This document shows, piece after piece, positions 22,232 to 31,019 of a stretch of DNA of 39,597 nucleotides. Source of the DNA: Nonomuraea turkmeniaca (GTDB lineage: Bacteria; Actinomycetota; Actinomycetes; Streptosporangiales; Streptosporangiaceae). Location: positions 1-39,597 of the forward strand of contig NZ_VCKY01000087.1 of assembly GCF_005889735.1 (NCBI RefSeq). Direction: 5' to 3'. The translations under genes were made by a program, and so were the position numbers. Numbering within the stretch: position 1 is the stretch's first letter; each line of letters begins with the position of its first letter. The notes under the pieces were generated by a model. That model did no database searches, was not told the origin of the DNA, and worked only from the letters and a program-made list of their open reading frames with translations.

Positions 22232-23473
22232 TCAGCACTTCACCCAGTTGCCAGGCGAGGTCTGCTTGATGGAGCTGGTGGTGAGGGAGCTCCACGGGCC
22301 GAGGTGCTGGCCCGAGCCCATGGCGTAGGTCTGACCCCAGACGGCGTAGGCACGCATCGCCATGGTGTGGGCGACGTTGTGCGCGGTCACACATTCCGGG
22401 GTCGGGGTCGGGGTCGGAGTCGGTCCGGGTCCGCCTGGGCCGCCTCCGAGAGCGGTGACCATGTTCATGATGGCCGTGATCTGCTTGCCGTTCTTCTGGG
22501 CGTACTGCGTGTCGCTGCCGTAGGCCCACCAGTTCCAGCAGCCGCGAGGGTTGAGGATGGGGAAGTAGCTCTCCTTGGCCTGCGGATAGAGCACGATCAT
22601 GTTGTTGGTGTCGGCGTACTCGTTGAGGTTCGCCTGGTCCATGAACGTGTCACCGATCAGGCCGTGGTACTGGTAGCAACCGTGCAGGGCGACCATGAGC
22701 TTGCACGGGCCGGACTCGCAGCTCTGGGGCACGTAGGCGAATCCCACGTTGCCCATGCTGATGCCATCGGCGCTGCCGCCGGGAGCGTGGCCGTTCTGGC
22801 CGAACTGGATCAGCTTGCCGGTGAGGGTGGTGGCGGGCGCGTTCACGCTGCCGAATAGATGCCCGAGCATCTCCCGCTGCGGGTCGGTGCCGCAGTCGTT
22901 GACGTACGGTGAGGCGGTCGACGCGCATGAGACGGTGCCGAACGGGCTGACCCAACCGTGTCCGGCACCGGTGGAGGTGTTGTAGACGACGTTCGCGCCG
23001 AAATCACGGTAGTAGGTGGCCAGGTCGTCGTTGACCGCCCGCAGCACAGTCTGGTCGTTGGAGCCGTGCAGCAGCCACACCGGGTCTCCACTCAGGTTCG
23101 CGACCGGGTCGACGGTGCCCGCCGCGGCCCGGTCCCGGGTCATCTGCTCCAGTTCGGCCGGGGTCCGGCGGCGCATATTGGTCTTCATGCAGGCGTTCTG
23201 CGCGATGGTGGCCGCGGAATCGTCACCGTCGGCGCAGCCGTACGGTCCGGCGGACATGATGCCGACGCCCTGGAAGACACTCGAGTGGGCGACGTGGAGT
23301 TGGTTGGCCATGTAACCACCGGCCGACACACCGGACACGTACGTGGCGGTGATGTCGTACTTCCGCAGGGAGCCTTCGGTGGGCGGTGGAACGTCCGCGT
23401 GAGCGACAGTGGCGATGGCCATGACCAGTCCGGCCGCCGCCGTCATGGCCAGGAGAGCTTGTTTCAGACGCAT
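22232..23473 (-). CDS. extracellular PHB depolymerase (type 2 catalytic domain)
   Basis: The 413-residue secreted esterase has a signal peptide ending TVAHA, a catalytic domain of the type 2 short-chain-length PHA depolymerases, a PTPTPTP linker, and a C-terminal module of about 55 residues. The nucleophile is in the lipase box GVSAGG (around residue 48-53), the Asp in LHGSNDQTV and the His in TGAGHGWVSP. The terminal module (TAHNVAHTMAMRAYAVWGQT, MGSGQHLGPWSSLTTSSIKQ) matches the tail repeated in this depolymerase class and thought to bind polymer. It hydrolyses poly(3-hydroxybutyrate) or similar esters outside the cell. AGGAGG six bases before ATG 23473 fixes the start. It is a single-gene unit. 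Confidence 0.87.
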   Translation of the reverse strand: MRLKQALLAMTAAAGLVMAIATVAHADVPPPTEGSLRKYDITATYVSGVSAGGYMANQLHVAHSSVFQGVGIMSAGPYGCADGDDSAATIAQNACMKTNMRRRTPAELEQMTRDRAAAGTVDPVANLSGDPVWLLHGSNDQTVLRAVNDDLATYYRDFGANVVYNTSTGAGHGWVSPFGTVSCASTASPYVNDCGTDPQREMLGHLFGSVNAPATTLTGKLIQFGQNGHAPGGSADGISMGNVGFAYVPQSCESGPCKLMVALHGCYQYHGLIGDTFMDQANLNEYADTNNMIVLYPQAKESYFPILNPRGCWNWWAYGSDTQYAQKNGKQITAIMNMVTALGGGPGGPGPTPTPTPTPECVTAHNVAHTMAMRAYAVWGQTYAMGSGQHLGPWSSLTTSSIKQTSPGNWVKC

Positions 23474-23694
23474 CCGAGCCTCCTATCGGGGGGGTTCCTG
23501 CCACGGTGAAGAAAAAGCGGCATGGTTACGAGTGGATTCACAACCATATTTTTCGGTTGTGATGTGGCCGTGCGCGCCATACGTGGGGCGGCAATTCTCC
23601 GCGAAATCTGAAGATCCTTGGATCGGATTCACCGAAGGCCCATGACCGGAATATTCCGTGGCGAGAGGCGACGGAACCACGTGAGACTGACCAT

Positions 23695-24900
23695 ATGAGC
23701 CGGGCAGTCAGTGCATGGGTGACATCGGGTGAGGACTGTCTTGGCGTCCTTGGCCCGTTCGCGGTGGACGTGCCGTGGTGGTCGGAAGTCGAGCCGGTCG
23801 TCGCGCATGCGCGCCAGTCGCTCGGAGTGGACGTGCTGGTGTTGCGTCTGCTGAGTGTGGAGGGCGGCGAGGGCGGTCGCGACGGACATGTGACCTATCA
23901 CGTCGAGGCGCTCCAGCCGCCCGCGCCAGGGCTGCTGGCCCCGCCCCCCGCCCAGCAAGGGGCGTTGGACCAGCCCGAGAAGCTGCGTGCCCCGTGGGCG
24001 CGGATCGAGGAGGTACACGATCTGCTCGGCTGGGCATCGGACATCCTGACGGCGGCGGGCCGCCCGCCGACCGGGCCGGTCGAGCAGCGCAAGACCTGGA
24101 ACCTGGCCGGGCTGTTCCGCCTGCCCACACGCCAAGGCCCGGTCTGGCTGAAGGCGACGCCGGCCTTCGCCGCTGACGAGGCCGCCATCATCGGTGCGTT
24201 CGCGGACCTGGACCCTGGCCTGGTTCCCACGGTCATCGCATCAGGACCGGGGCGGGTCCTGATGGAGCACCTGTCCGGCGAAGATTGCTGGGATGCCTCC
24301 GTCGAGACCATCACGAGCGCCGTCACCCGCCTGGTCGCCGCGCAGGCCGCGTTGGCCGAGACACCCGGTGGGATCCCGCCCGGTTTGCCGGACCGACGTG
24401 GGCCCGTCGTCGCCGAGCAGGTCCGCTCGCTGCTCGACGGCGAGGTGGGCCGCGAGCTGACCGCCGAGGAACGCGCGAGCGCGTACGATCTGGTCGACCA
24501 GTGGCCCCTGCTGGCCGAGTGCGGTCTGCCCGACACGATCGTGCACGGCGACTTCCACCCCGGCAACTGGCGCAGCGACGGCGGCCCGCCGACCGTGGTG
24601 GACTTCGCCGACGGCCACCTCGGCAACCCGACGCTGGATGGGGCACGAGCTTGTGCCTTCTTGCCTCCGGCCAAACGCCCCGCCGCCGCGCAGGCCTGGA
24701 TCGACGCCTGGTCCATCCACGTGCCCGGCTGCGCCCCGGCCCGCGCGCTCGCACTCGCCCAGCCGCTGGCTCACCTGACCTACGCCGCCCGCTACCAGGA
24801 ATTCCTGGACGGCATCGAACCATCGGAACGGATTTACCACCTCGGCGATCCCGCCACCAGCATCCGAGCCGCACTCCGTTGTCCCATGATCCTGGACTGA
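23695..24900 (+). CDS. APH-family phosphotransferase
   Basis: The C-terminal two thirds of this 401-residue protein are an aminoglycoside phosphotransferase / choline kinase-like domain: VWLKATPAFAADEAAIIGAF (the nucleotide-binding Lys region), VLMEHLSGEDCW, the catalytic loop TIVHGDFHPGNW and the metal motif VVDFADGHLGNP. The first 130 residues are an additional domain seen in actinobacterial relatives, without assigned function. The sequence does not match a known antibiotic-resistance subgroup, so the substrate (antibiotic, amino alcohol or other metabolite) is open. It stands alone, divergent from the PHB depolymerase, and ends at a strong terminator. No clear Shine-Dalgarno precedes ATG 23695. 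Confidence 0.85.
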   Translation: MSRAVSAWVTSGEDCLGVLGPFAVDVPWWSEVEPVVAHARQSLGVDVLVLRLLSVEGGEGGRDGHVTYHVEALQPPAPGLLAPPPAQQGALDQPEKLRAPWARIEEVHDLLGWASDILTAAGRPPTGPVEQRKTWNLAGLFRLPTRQGPVWLKATPAFAADEAAIIGAFADLDPGLVPTVIASGPGRVLMEHLSGEDCWDASVETITSAVTRLVAAQAALAETPGGIPPGLPDRRGPVVAEQVRSLLDGEVGRELTAEERASAYDLVDQWPLLAECGLPDTIVHGDFHPGNWRSDGGPPTVVDFADGHLGNPTLDGARACAFLPPAKRPAAAQAWIDAWSIHVPGCAPARALALAQPLAHLTYAARYQEFLDGIEPSERIYHLGDPATSIRAALRCPMILD

Positions 24901-24950
24901 ACTCCCGGAACGCCCTACCGGCAGGCGCGACCCGGACCGGCCGGGGCAGA

Positions 24951-24985
24951 GGGGCGGGGCCCGTCAGTCTGACGGCCCCCGCCCC
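24951..24985. terminator. bidirectional hairpin terminator
   Basis: A stem of about 16 bp with one mismatch (GGGGCGGGGCCCGTCA at 24951-24966 against TGACGGCCCCCGCCCC at 24970-24985) lies between the convergent kinase and pectate-lyase genes. Confidence 0.85.
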
Positions 24986-25024
24986 CGTTCCGGGCGATCA
25001 GCAGCGGGCGGCGGGACCGGCCTG

Positions 25025-26572
25025 CTACCCGGCGTAGGTTTCGAACTCGGCGACCTGCGGCGTGCCGGTCGAGCCGGCGATCCTGAAGGTGATCTTGCTC
25101 AGCGAGGTCGAGGCGAAGGTGATGGCGCCCGCCCCGCTGCCGGACTTCAGGACGGCGCCAGTGCCTGCGTTGATGACCTGCCAGGACCCGATGGCACCTG
25201 CGGAGCCGGACGCCTCACGGATGACGATCCTGGACACCGTCTGCGCGGAACCCCACTTGATCGAGATGTCCCCGGTCGAGCCGGCCGGCGACCAGTAGGT
25301 GCTCATGTTGCCGTCCCGCACGTTGCCGTAGCTCGTCCCGTCGGCCTTGCTGGAGCCGTCGGAGCCGGCCCCGATACTGAGGTTGGTCCCGCTGGGTGTG
25401 GGGCTGGTTGACGGCGTCGCGCTGGTTGACGGCGTAGGGCTGGTCGGTGTCGCCGTCGGTGTCTGTGGCGAGCAGTTTCCGTTCGACACCTGCATACCCT
25501 TGTTGGCGCCCGCCGTCTGGCTGACGATGTTCGGCACACAGCTTGCCCCGTCGAGGCTGTAGGGGTACGGGATGCTGACGGTGGTGTTGGACTGCGGGTC
25601 GGGGCCGGCGGGGTTGTTCTCGCTGCCGGGGCTGGACCAGGTCACGTTGTCGAAGACGTTGCCGCCGACCTGCCAGTAGCCGGCCTCGCTGGTGTAGAAG
25701 GTGCCCAGGACGTCCTTGGAGTCCTTGAAGTAGTTGTTCTCCACCTTGGCGCGAGCCCCGGCCCGGGAGTTGATGCCGGACTCGTGGAGGTTGGCGTAGG
25801 AGTTGTTGTAGATGTGAGCTATGCCGCCACGCAGCAGGGGCGTGCGGGAGTCGATGTTCTGGTACAGGTTGTGGTGGAACGTGATGAAGCCGTTCGAGAG
25901 GTCGCTCTCGCTGGACCCGATGAGCCCGCCGCGGCCGGAGTTGCGCAGAATGCTGTAGGACAGGGTCACGTACTGGGTGTTGTCCTTCATGTCGAAGAGG
26001 CCGTCGAACCCCTCCGACTCCCCGCCCGAGGCCTCCAGCGTGACATGATCGACCCAGACGTTGCGGACGCTGCTCTCCATGGAGATGGCGTCACCACCGT
26101 TGGACGTGGGCGAGCCGGACTTCTTGACGTTCCGGACGGTCACGTTCTGGATGATGATGTTCCTGGCCTCGCGGATGTGGATGCCCAGCTGGTCGAAGAC
26201 GGCCCCATTGCCGACCCCGATGATCGTGACGTTGCTGATCTGCTTGAGTTCGATCACGCCGTCGGCGGTATTGCAGCTTCCGCCCGACACCTTGCTGGTG
26301 TTGCCGTGATTGACGGTCCCCTCAACCTGAATGGTGATCGGGGTGCTGCTGCTGGCCCGACTGCACAGGGCCGCATGGATCGCGGTCCCCGTGGTGGCCC
26401 TCACCGTCTGACCGCCCGCACCGCCGGTGGTCCCACCGTTGCCGGTCGCGTAGCCGGTGGCGCCGGCGGACGCCGCCGACGCCTGGATCACCGGCAAAAC
26501 CACACCGATCGCGGCCGCAACGGCCGCCGTGGCCAGCGCCGCCTGGAGTCGCAACGCGACTGCTCGTCTCAT
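25025..26572 (-). CDS. secreted pectate lyase (PL1) with discoidin-like module
   Basis: From ATG 26572 the protein has 515 residues: signal peptide (VVLPVIQASAASA), a PL1/Amb_all right-handed beta-helix (about 35-360), a Thr/Ser/Pro linker (TPTATPTSPTPSTSATPSTS) and a C-terminal F5/8-type (discoidin-like) carbohydrate-binding module from about 405. Beta-helix signatures include NVTIIGVGNGAVFDQLGIHI, NVWVDHVTLEA and the substrate-binding Arg region NIDSRTPLLRGG, followed by HIYNNSYANLHESGINSRAG. It cleaves polygalacturonate by beta-elimination with Ca. It was started at 26572 because the preceding 33 codons lack signal-peptide features. A LacI-like palindrome lies 294-312 bases upstream. Confidence 0.92.
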   Translation of the reverse strand: MRRAVALRLQAALATAAVAAAIGVVLPVIQASAASAGATGYATGNGGTTGGAGGQTVRATTGTAIHAALCSRASSSTPITIQVEGTVNHGNTSKVSGGSCNTADGVIELKQISNVTIIGVGNGAVFDQLGIHIREARNIIIQNVTVRNVKKSGSPTSNGGDAISMESSVRNVWVDHVTLEASGGESEGFDGLFDMKDNTQYVTLSYSILRNSGRGGLIGSSESDLSNGFITFHHNLYQNIDSRTPLLRGGIAHIYNNSYANLHESGINSRAGARAKVENNYFKDSKDVLGTFYTSEAGYWQVGGNVFDNVTWSSPGSENNPAGPDPQSNTTVSIPYPYSLDGASCVPNIVSQTAGANKGMQVSNGNCSPQTPTATPTSPTPSTSATPSTSPTPSGTNLSIGAGSDGSSKADGTSYGNVRDGNMSTYWSPAGSTGDISIKWGSAQTVSRIVIREASGSAGAIGSWQVINAGTGAVLKSGSGAGAITFASTSLSKITFRIAGSTGTPQVAEFETYAG

Positions 26573-27455
26573 CCTCGTCTCACCTTCGTCGTCGAATGCC
26601 AGGTGCGTTCTTGTCTGTGCGCTCGATGCTGCGGGCCTGCTGCAGGGCGCCCGGAGCATCGGGTGTGTCACGGGATCACGTCAGCGCGGGGTAGGCGGGC
26701 GCGCGAAAGTTGGGTCTGTCCAAATTGGACCTCTCTTGGAGCGGCTAGAGGCACACGAATCCGCGCGAGCGGCGCGGAAACGGCGAAGTGGTGTGGCGTA
26801 CTGCGGCCACGGCAAAGGTGGGGACGTCGAGAGCCGTACGCCGAAAAGCTCTTCTCTGCTGACACTGGTGGAAAGCGCTTACCATTCACTCGGACCATAG
26901 AGGCGAGTATCAAAAGGTGTCAATGGTGAAGCCGAAAGCTGCAACAAAGCTGCACACGCACATGCGCCCAGCATGATGTTTGCCGTGTCGATCGACATCC
27001 GCCCAGGTCAAGCCGCGTACCAGCACCTCTGTCGACGTCGCTCGGTCGAGCTTGTCGGTGGACGCCGAGTCATGTGACCCCGGCTTGGCTCATGGCCGGA
27101 TCGGTCGCGGAACTGCCGGCCGTGACCTCGGTGCCCGCTACGCCCATTACCGTTGTATGACCTGCTGGAATAAACCGTCTTCACCAAGATGATTGATGTC
27201 GAGACGAACCTCTGATCGCTGGAATTCAGCGCCACATGGATCCACGGAATGGGCATCGAAACTCTTGCATCGAAATTCTCCATGGATCTCAGAACCTGCC
27301 TTCTGCGCCAAGACCTCCTACGGCCGTCGACCCGGAAGGGACACGCCAAGCACTGGCCGGGATCACGATCCCGCCGCTGGGTGGCCGCTGCGACGACGGC
27401 GACCAGGGTGCGGGGGCGGTGGGGACCTGCTCGCGCTCCGGCTCGGCCGCCGGGA
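26573..27455. other. long intergenic region without a recognisable gene
   Basis: No supported gene was seen in these 880 bases. They contain the LacI-like palindrome (26866-26884) in front of the pectate lyase and lower-GC patches (about 26880-26960, 27170-27300) that look like promoter and untranslated DNA. A 34-codon frame starting at about 26972 (MMFAVSIDIRPGQAAYQHLC) has a faint resemblance to a regulator N terminus but ends quickly; it may be a remnant. Confidence 0.5.
26866..26884. promoter_or_regulatory. LacI-type operator-like palindrome upstream of the pectate lyase
   Basis: TGGTGGAAAGCGCTTACCA contains the perfect 8-bp core AAGCGCTT (26873-26880) flanked by TGG and CCA. The centre GCGC and outer TGG/CCA are typical of LacI-family operators of glycosidase genes. 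It lies about 300 bases before the start codon, implying a long leader or a distal promoter. Confidence 0.55.
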
Positions 27456-28013
27456 TCAGCGCGCGCCGGCCGCCTGGGCCTCCTTCTTGCGGGCCCGATA
27501 AGCAGCCGCCTTGATCTTGTTGCCGCACGACTCCATGCCGCACCACTCCCGGCGCCCGCCCCGCGATCGATCAATGAAGATCTTGGTGCACTCGGGGTTG
27601 GCGCATTCCTTCATCAGCGGCACCTCGGGCCCGCTGAGCAGTTCGATGGCATGCCGGGCCACGGTGGACAGCACCTGCGCCGGGGTCGCCTCGACCCACC
27701 GCCCGGCGGCCGTGAGCTGGGGGGCCGCCGCGGGCTCGCGCGCGGTCTCGTTCACCAGGGCGAGCGCCTCACCGTCGTATCCGTCACCGGCGAGCCGGGC
27801 GGCGACCAGCGCGTAGATGGCCTCCCGCACCGCCACCGCCTGGGCCAGATCCGCCTCCCCACAGGAGGAGACGGCGTCGACAAGGCCGGACTCCAAGTAC
27901 CAGGCCTCGAGCCGGTCCGCGGTGTCGAGCGTCTCGAAGCGCTCCGTACGGCGCGCGCGGAGCGTGCAGGCGAGGTCGAGCGCCGGGTTGCCGCACAGAA
28001 ACACATGCTTCAC
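27456..28013 (-). CDS. CGNR zinc-finger (ABATE-domain) regulator
   Basis: The 185-residue protein starts with GTG at 28013 (VKHVFLCGNPALDLACTLRA). Residues 1-130 are the ABATE-type stress-sensing domain; residues about 136-178 hold the CGNR zinc finger, CANPECTKIFIDRSRGG followed by RREWCGMESCGNKIKAAAYR and a basic helix RARKK. These proteins are presumed DNA-binding transcription factors; the ligand is unknown. It stands alone between a long non-coding stretch and the SARP genes, and no operator was identified. The N terminus has good family length. Confidence 0.9.
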   Translation of the reverse strand: MKHVFLCGNPALDLACTLRARRTERFETLDTADRLEAWYLESGLVDAVSSCGEADLAQAVAVREAIYALVAARLAGDGYDGEALALVNETAREPAAAPQLTAAGRWVEATPAQVLSTVARHAIELLSGPEVPLMKECANPECTKIFIDRSRGGRREWCGMESCGNKIKAAAYRARKKEAQAAGAR

Positions 28014-28196
28014 ATCACCACTCTGACAGGTGACTTCGAGCTACGCAATCGTCGCCACCTCTTGAACCGGTGACGCCGTTTGGAGGGACGCGGTGAGGGA
28101 CGGCTCCGCGGTGGCGGGCGCGCGCGTGCTGCCGCCGGAGGCCGGCCGCGTCCGTGGATCACCAGGATGCCGGCTGTGATCTCTGCGGTAGCCGGC

Positions 28197-30974
28197 CTAC
28201 AGCATGTTCCTGATCGGCCCCGGCATATCCGGAACGGGCTGCTCCAGCAGTCGGTTCACCTCCGCGTGGGTCAGGAGGCGTGTCTCCAGGAGGGTCTCGA
28301 AGCAGTTACGCCAGTCCTGCCGAGCCTCGACGTGCCGTCCCAGAGCGTGCAGGGTCTGGCCGGACCACCAGGCGGTCACGGCGTAGCCGATGCGGTATCC
28401 GGCCTCGCGCAGGAGCGCCAGCGCCACCTGGTAGACGTCGGCCGCCTCGGCGAGACGTCCGGCATGGACGTAGGCGCGTGCCAGGGTCGCGCGGGCCGAC
28501 CCTTCCCCGTACAGAGTGCCGCTCCACTCCACGACGGCCACCTTCGCCTGCGCTATGGCCTCCTCCAGCCGGCCCTGCCGATACAGCACATGCACGCGGT
28601 TGTTGAGAATGGCGCCCCGCGCGTAGTTGTCGTCGATCTGCTCGGCGATGTCCCAGGCCCGTGTCAGGTTGGCGACGGCGAGATCGAGCTGCCCGAGCAT
28701 GGTGTAGATGATGCCGAGGTTGTTGAAGGACCCCATCCTCCGGTGCGGCAGGGCGGCCTTCTCCCAGCACACAATGGCCCGTTCCAGGCGGTCGATCGCC
28801 TGCTCGTAGCGTCCCTGGTCGCGGTAGACCCAGCCCAGGTAGCTCTCCTCCTGCCCCTGGCCGGCCCAGTCTCCGCACCGCGCGGCCACCTCGGCCGCGG
28901 TCCGGTGGACGTCGGCCAGGTGCGTGACCCAGCCGCGGTAGTTGAACGGCCAGTGCAGCCCGATCGCCAGTCCGATGGCGGTGTGCGGATCGGCGGACTC
29001 GGCCGCCTGGCGGGCCACGGCCAGGAGGTTGTCACGCTCGGCTTCGGTCCATTCGCTGGCCTCCCGCGCGCTGGCGAGCGCGAGACCAGGCTGCTCAGCC
29101 TCGTACGCGGGCTCCGGGGGCTGGACGTGCACGAGCCGGGTGGCGGTGTTGACCGTGGCCAGATAATGGTGGAGCCCACGGCGGACCGCGGCCGCACGCT
29201 CCTCCGCGGGCAACTCGTGGGCGGCCTGCTCCCTGGCGTACAGGCGGATGAGGTCGTGGAACCGGTACCGGCCGGGCCCCGCGGCCTCCAGGAGCCGGGC
29301 GCCGCGGAGCCGTTCGAGAGCCGCCTCCGCCCGCGCCTCGGACCAGTCGGCCAGAGCGGCCGTCGCGGCCGGGGTGTGGGCCGGCGTGTCAAGCAGGCCG
29401 AGGAGCGGGAGGACCTGCGCGGCGTCGTGGCCGCTGGGCTCCTCGCGCAGGTGCCGGTGGCTGACCGCGATGCTGGTGCGTACGGCCAGGTCGGCGTACT
29501 GCAGGGTGTCCAGGCGCCGGGCCGCGTCGGCGAGGCGGTCGGCGAGGTCGGCCAGCCGCCAGTCGGGCCGCGCCGCGAGGCGGGCGCCGGCGATCCGGAT
29601 GGCCAGGGGGAAGCCGCTGCACAGCTCGGCGATCTTCGCGGCGGCCTCCGGCTCGCGCTGGACGCGGTCTGGACCCGCGATCCTGGCGAGCAGCGTGACG
29701 GCATCGCTGTCGCCGAGCCCGGCCAGATGCAGGTGGCGGGCGTTGTCGAGCGCGGTCAGGGCATTGCGGCTGGTGACGACGGCCCGGCAGCCCGCGCCCG
29801 CCGGAATGAGCGGCCGCACCTGGTCGGCGTCGAGCGCGTTGTCGAGGATGACGAGCAGCTCACTCGCCGCGGTGAGCGACCGGTAGCGGGCGATCGCCCC
29901 TTCGAGATCGCCCGGTACGGCGGAGCCGTCCAGCCCCAGCGAACGTAGCAGGTGGCCCAGGGCATCGAGCACCGGCAGCGGCTGCAGTCCCGGAGTCGAA
30001 CCGTTCAGGTTGACGTAGACGACGCCGTCGCGGAACCGTCCGGCCATCGCGTGCGCCACGTGGACGGCGAGCGCCGACTTGCCCACGCCGCCGGGCCCCT
30101 CGACCACGGCCACACCCGCGTCCGCCACCGCCTCCCGCAGCCAGCCCACCTCTTCATGCCGGGCGGTGAACGACCGGGTATCGACGGGCAGCTCAGCGGG
30201 CACGATCGTGCTGGACTGCACCGGAGTGGAGAGCTCGAGCGCCGGGTCCCTGGTGAGAATGGCCTGCTGCAGCCGGCGCAGCCGCGCGCCCGGCTCGATG
30301 CCGAGCTCCTCCACCAGGACGGTGCGGCCCTCCTGGTAGACCGCGAGCGCTTCGGACTGCCGCTCCGCCCGGTAGAGCGCCAGCATCAGCTGGGCGCGCG
30401 GGCCCTCCCGCAGGGGGTGGGCCTGGACGTGCGGGGCGAGGTCGGTCACCACCGCGTGGTGGTCCCCCGCGGCCAGCCGCAGGTCGATGTGGTCCTCGAG
30501 GACGGCCAGGCGCTCCTCCTCCAGGCGTCTGGACTCGATCTGCGCCCATGAGTCGGCCAGCTCAGCCAGAGCGCGCCCCCGCCACAGGGCCAGCGCCCGC
30601 CGGTACAGCCCGTCCGCCGTGCCCGGCTCGCGCCGCTCGCGCGCCATCCGCGCCTGGCTGGCCAGCAGCGCGAAGTTGTGCGCGTCGACGTGATCGCGGG
30701 GCACGTCCAGCAGGTAGCCGCCGGGCACGGTCGCGATGATCTCGGGGGTGAGCACGTCACGCAACTTCGACACCACGATGTGGAGCTGCTTGCCCGCCGT
30801 GGCCGTCGAGGTCTGCCCCCAGACGTCGGCGACGAGCTGACGTGCGGTGACGGTGCGGCCGGCGTCCAGCGCCAGGCGCGTCAGAAGGGCGACGCGGCGG
30901 CGGCCTGCCAGCCGTACCGGTTGCCCGTCCGCCTTGATCTCCCAGGGCCCAAGGAACCCGATTTCCAGTGCCAT
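28197..30974 (-). CDS. AfsR/SARP-type regulator with NB-ARC and TPR domains (copy 1)
   Basis: The 925-residue protein has an OmpR-like winged helix (residues about 1-90: LEIGFLGPWEIKADGQPVRL, GRRRVALLTRLALDAGRTVT), a bacterial transcriptional activation domain (about 95-245, AHPLREGPRAQLMLALYRAE), an NB-ARC/STAND ATPase (P-loop GPGGVGKSALAVHVAH near 300, Walker B LLVILDNALD, GFPLAIRIAG) and C-terminal TPR repeats (AAEVAARCGDWAGQGQEESY, GSFNNLGIIYTMLGQLDLAV). Such proteins activate specialised-metabolism or pathway genes after an unknown signal drives STAND oligomerisation. No Shine-Dalgarno precedes ATG 30974. It follows the paralogue at 31020-33833 by only 45 bases, and the two clearly arose by duplication. 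Confidence 0.95.
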   Translation of the reverse strand: MALEIGFLGPWEIKADGQPVRLAGRRRVALLTRLALDAGRTVTARQLVADVWGQTSTATAGKQLHIVVSKLRDVLTPEIIATVPGGYLLDVPRDHVDAHNFALLASQARMARERREPGTADGLYRRALALWRGRALAELADSWAQIESRRLEEERLAVLEDHIDLRLAAGDHHAVVTDLAPHVQAHPLREGPRAQLMLALYRAERQSEALAVYQEGRTVLVEELGIEPGARLRRLQQAILTRDPALELSTPVQSSTIVPAELPVDTRSFTARHEEVGWLREAVADAGVAVVEGPGGVGKSALAVHVAHAMAGRFRDGVVYVNLNGSTPGLQPLPVLDALGHLLRSLGLDGSAVPGDLEGAIARYRSLTAASELLVILDNALDADQVRPLIPAGAGCRAVVTSRNALTALDNARHLHLAGLGDSDAVTLLARIAGPDRVQREPEAAAKIAELCSGFPLAIRIAGARLAARPDWRLADLADRLADAARRLDTLQYADLAVRTSIAVSHRHLREEPSGHDAAQVLPLLGLLDTPAHTPAATAALADWSEARAEAALERLRGARLLEAAGPGRYRFHDLIRLYAREQAAHELPAEERAAAVRRGLHHYLATVNTATRLVHVQPPEPAYEAEQPGLALASAREASEWTEAERDNLLAVARQAAESADPHTAIGLAIGLHWPFNYRGWVTHLADVHRTAAEVAARCGDWAGQGQEESYLGWVYRDQGRYEQAIDRLERAIVCWEKAALPHRRMGSFNNLGIIYTMLGQLDLAVANLTRAWDIAEQIDDNYARGAILNNRVHVLYRQGRLEEAIAQAKVAVVEWSGTLYGEGSARATLARAYVHAGRLAEAADVYQVALALLREAGYRIGYAVTAWWSGQTLHALGRHVEARQDWRNCFETLLETRLLTHAEVNRLLEQPVPDMPGPIRNML

Positions 30975-30996
30975 CAGGTAAAGAAGTGTACGAAGG

Positions 30997-31010
30997 GGCG
31001 GTATACCGCC
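30997..31010. promoter_or_regulatory. 14-bp palindrome between the two SARP genes
   Basis: GGCGGTATACCGCC is a perfect palindrome lying 9 bases beyond the stop of copy 2 and 22 bases upstream of the start of copy 1. It may be an operator or promoter-proximal element for copy 1; a terminator is less likely because it has no loop. Confidence 0.45.
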
Positions 31011-31019
31011 GGTATGTTC

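Noticed and set aside
26972..27076. Short ORF MMFAVSIDIRPGQAAYQHLC as a regulator N terminus
   Set aside because: Only 34 codons, no ribosome site, no continuation of homology in any frame.
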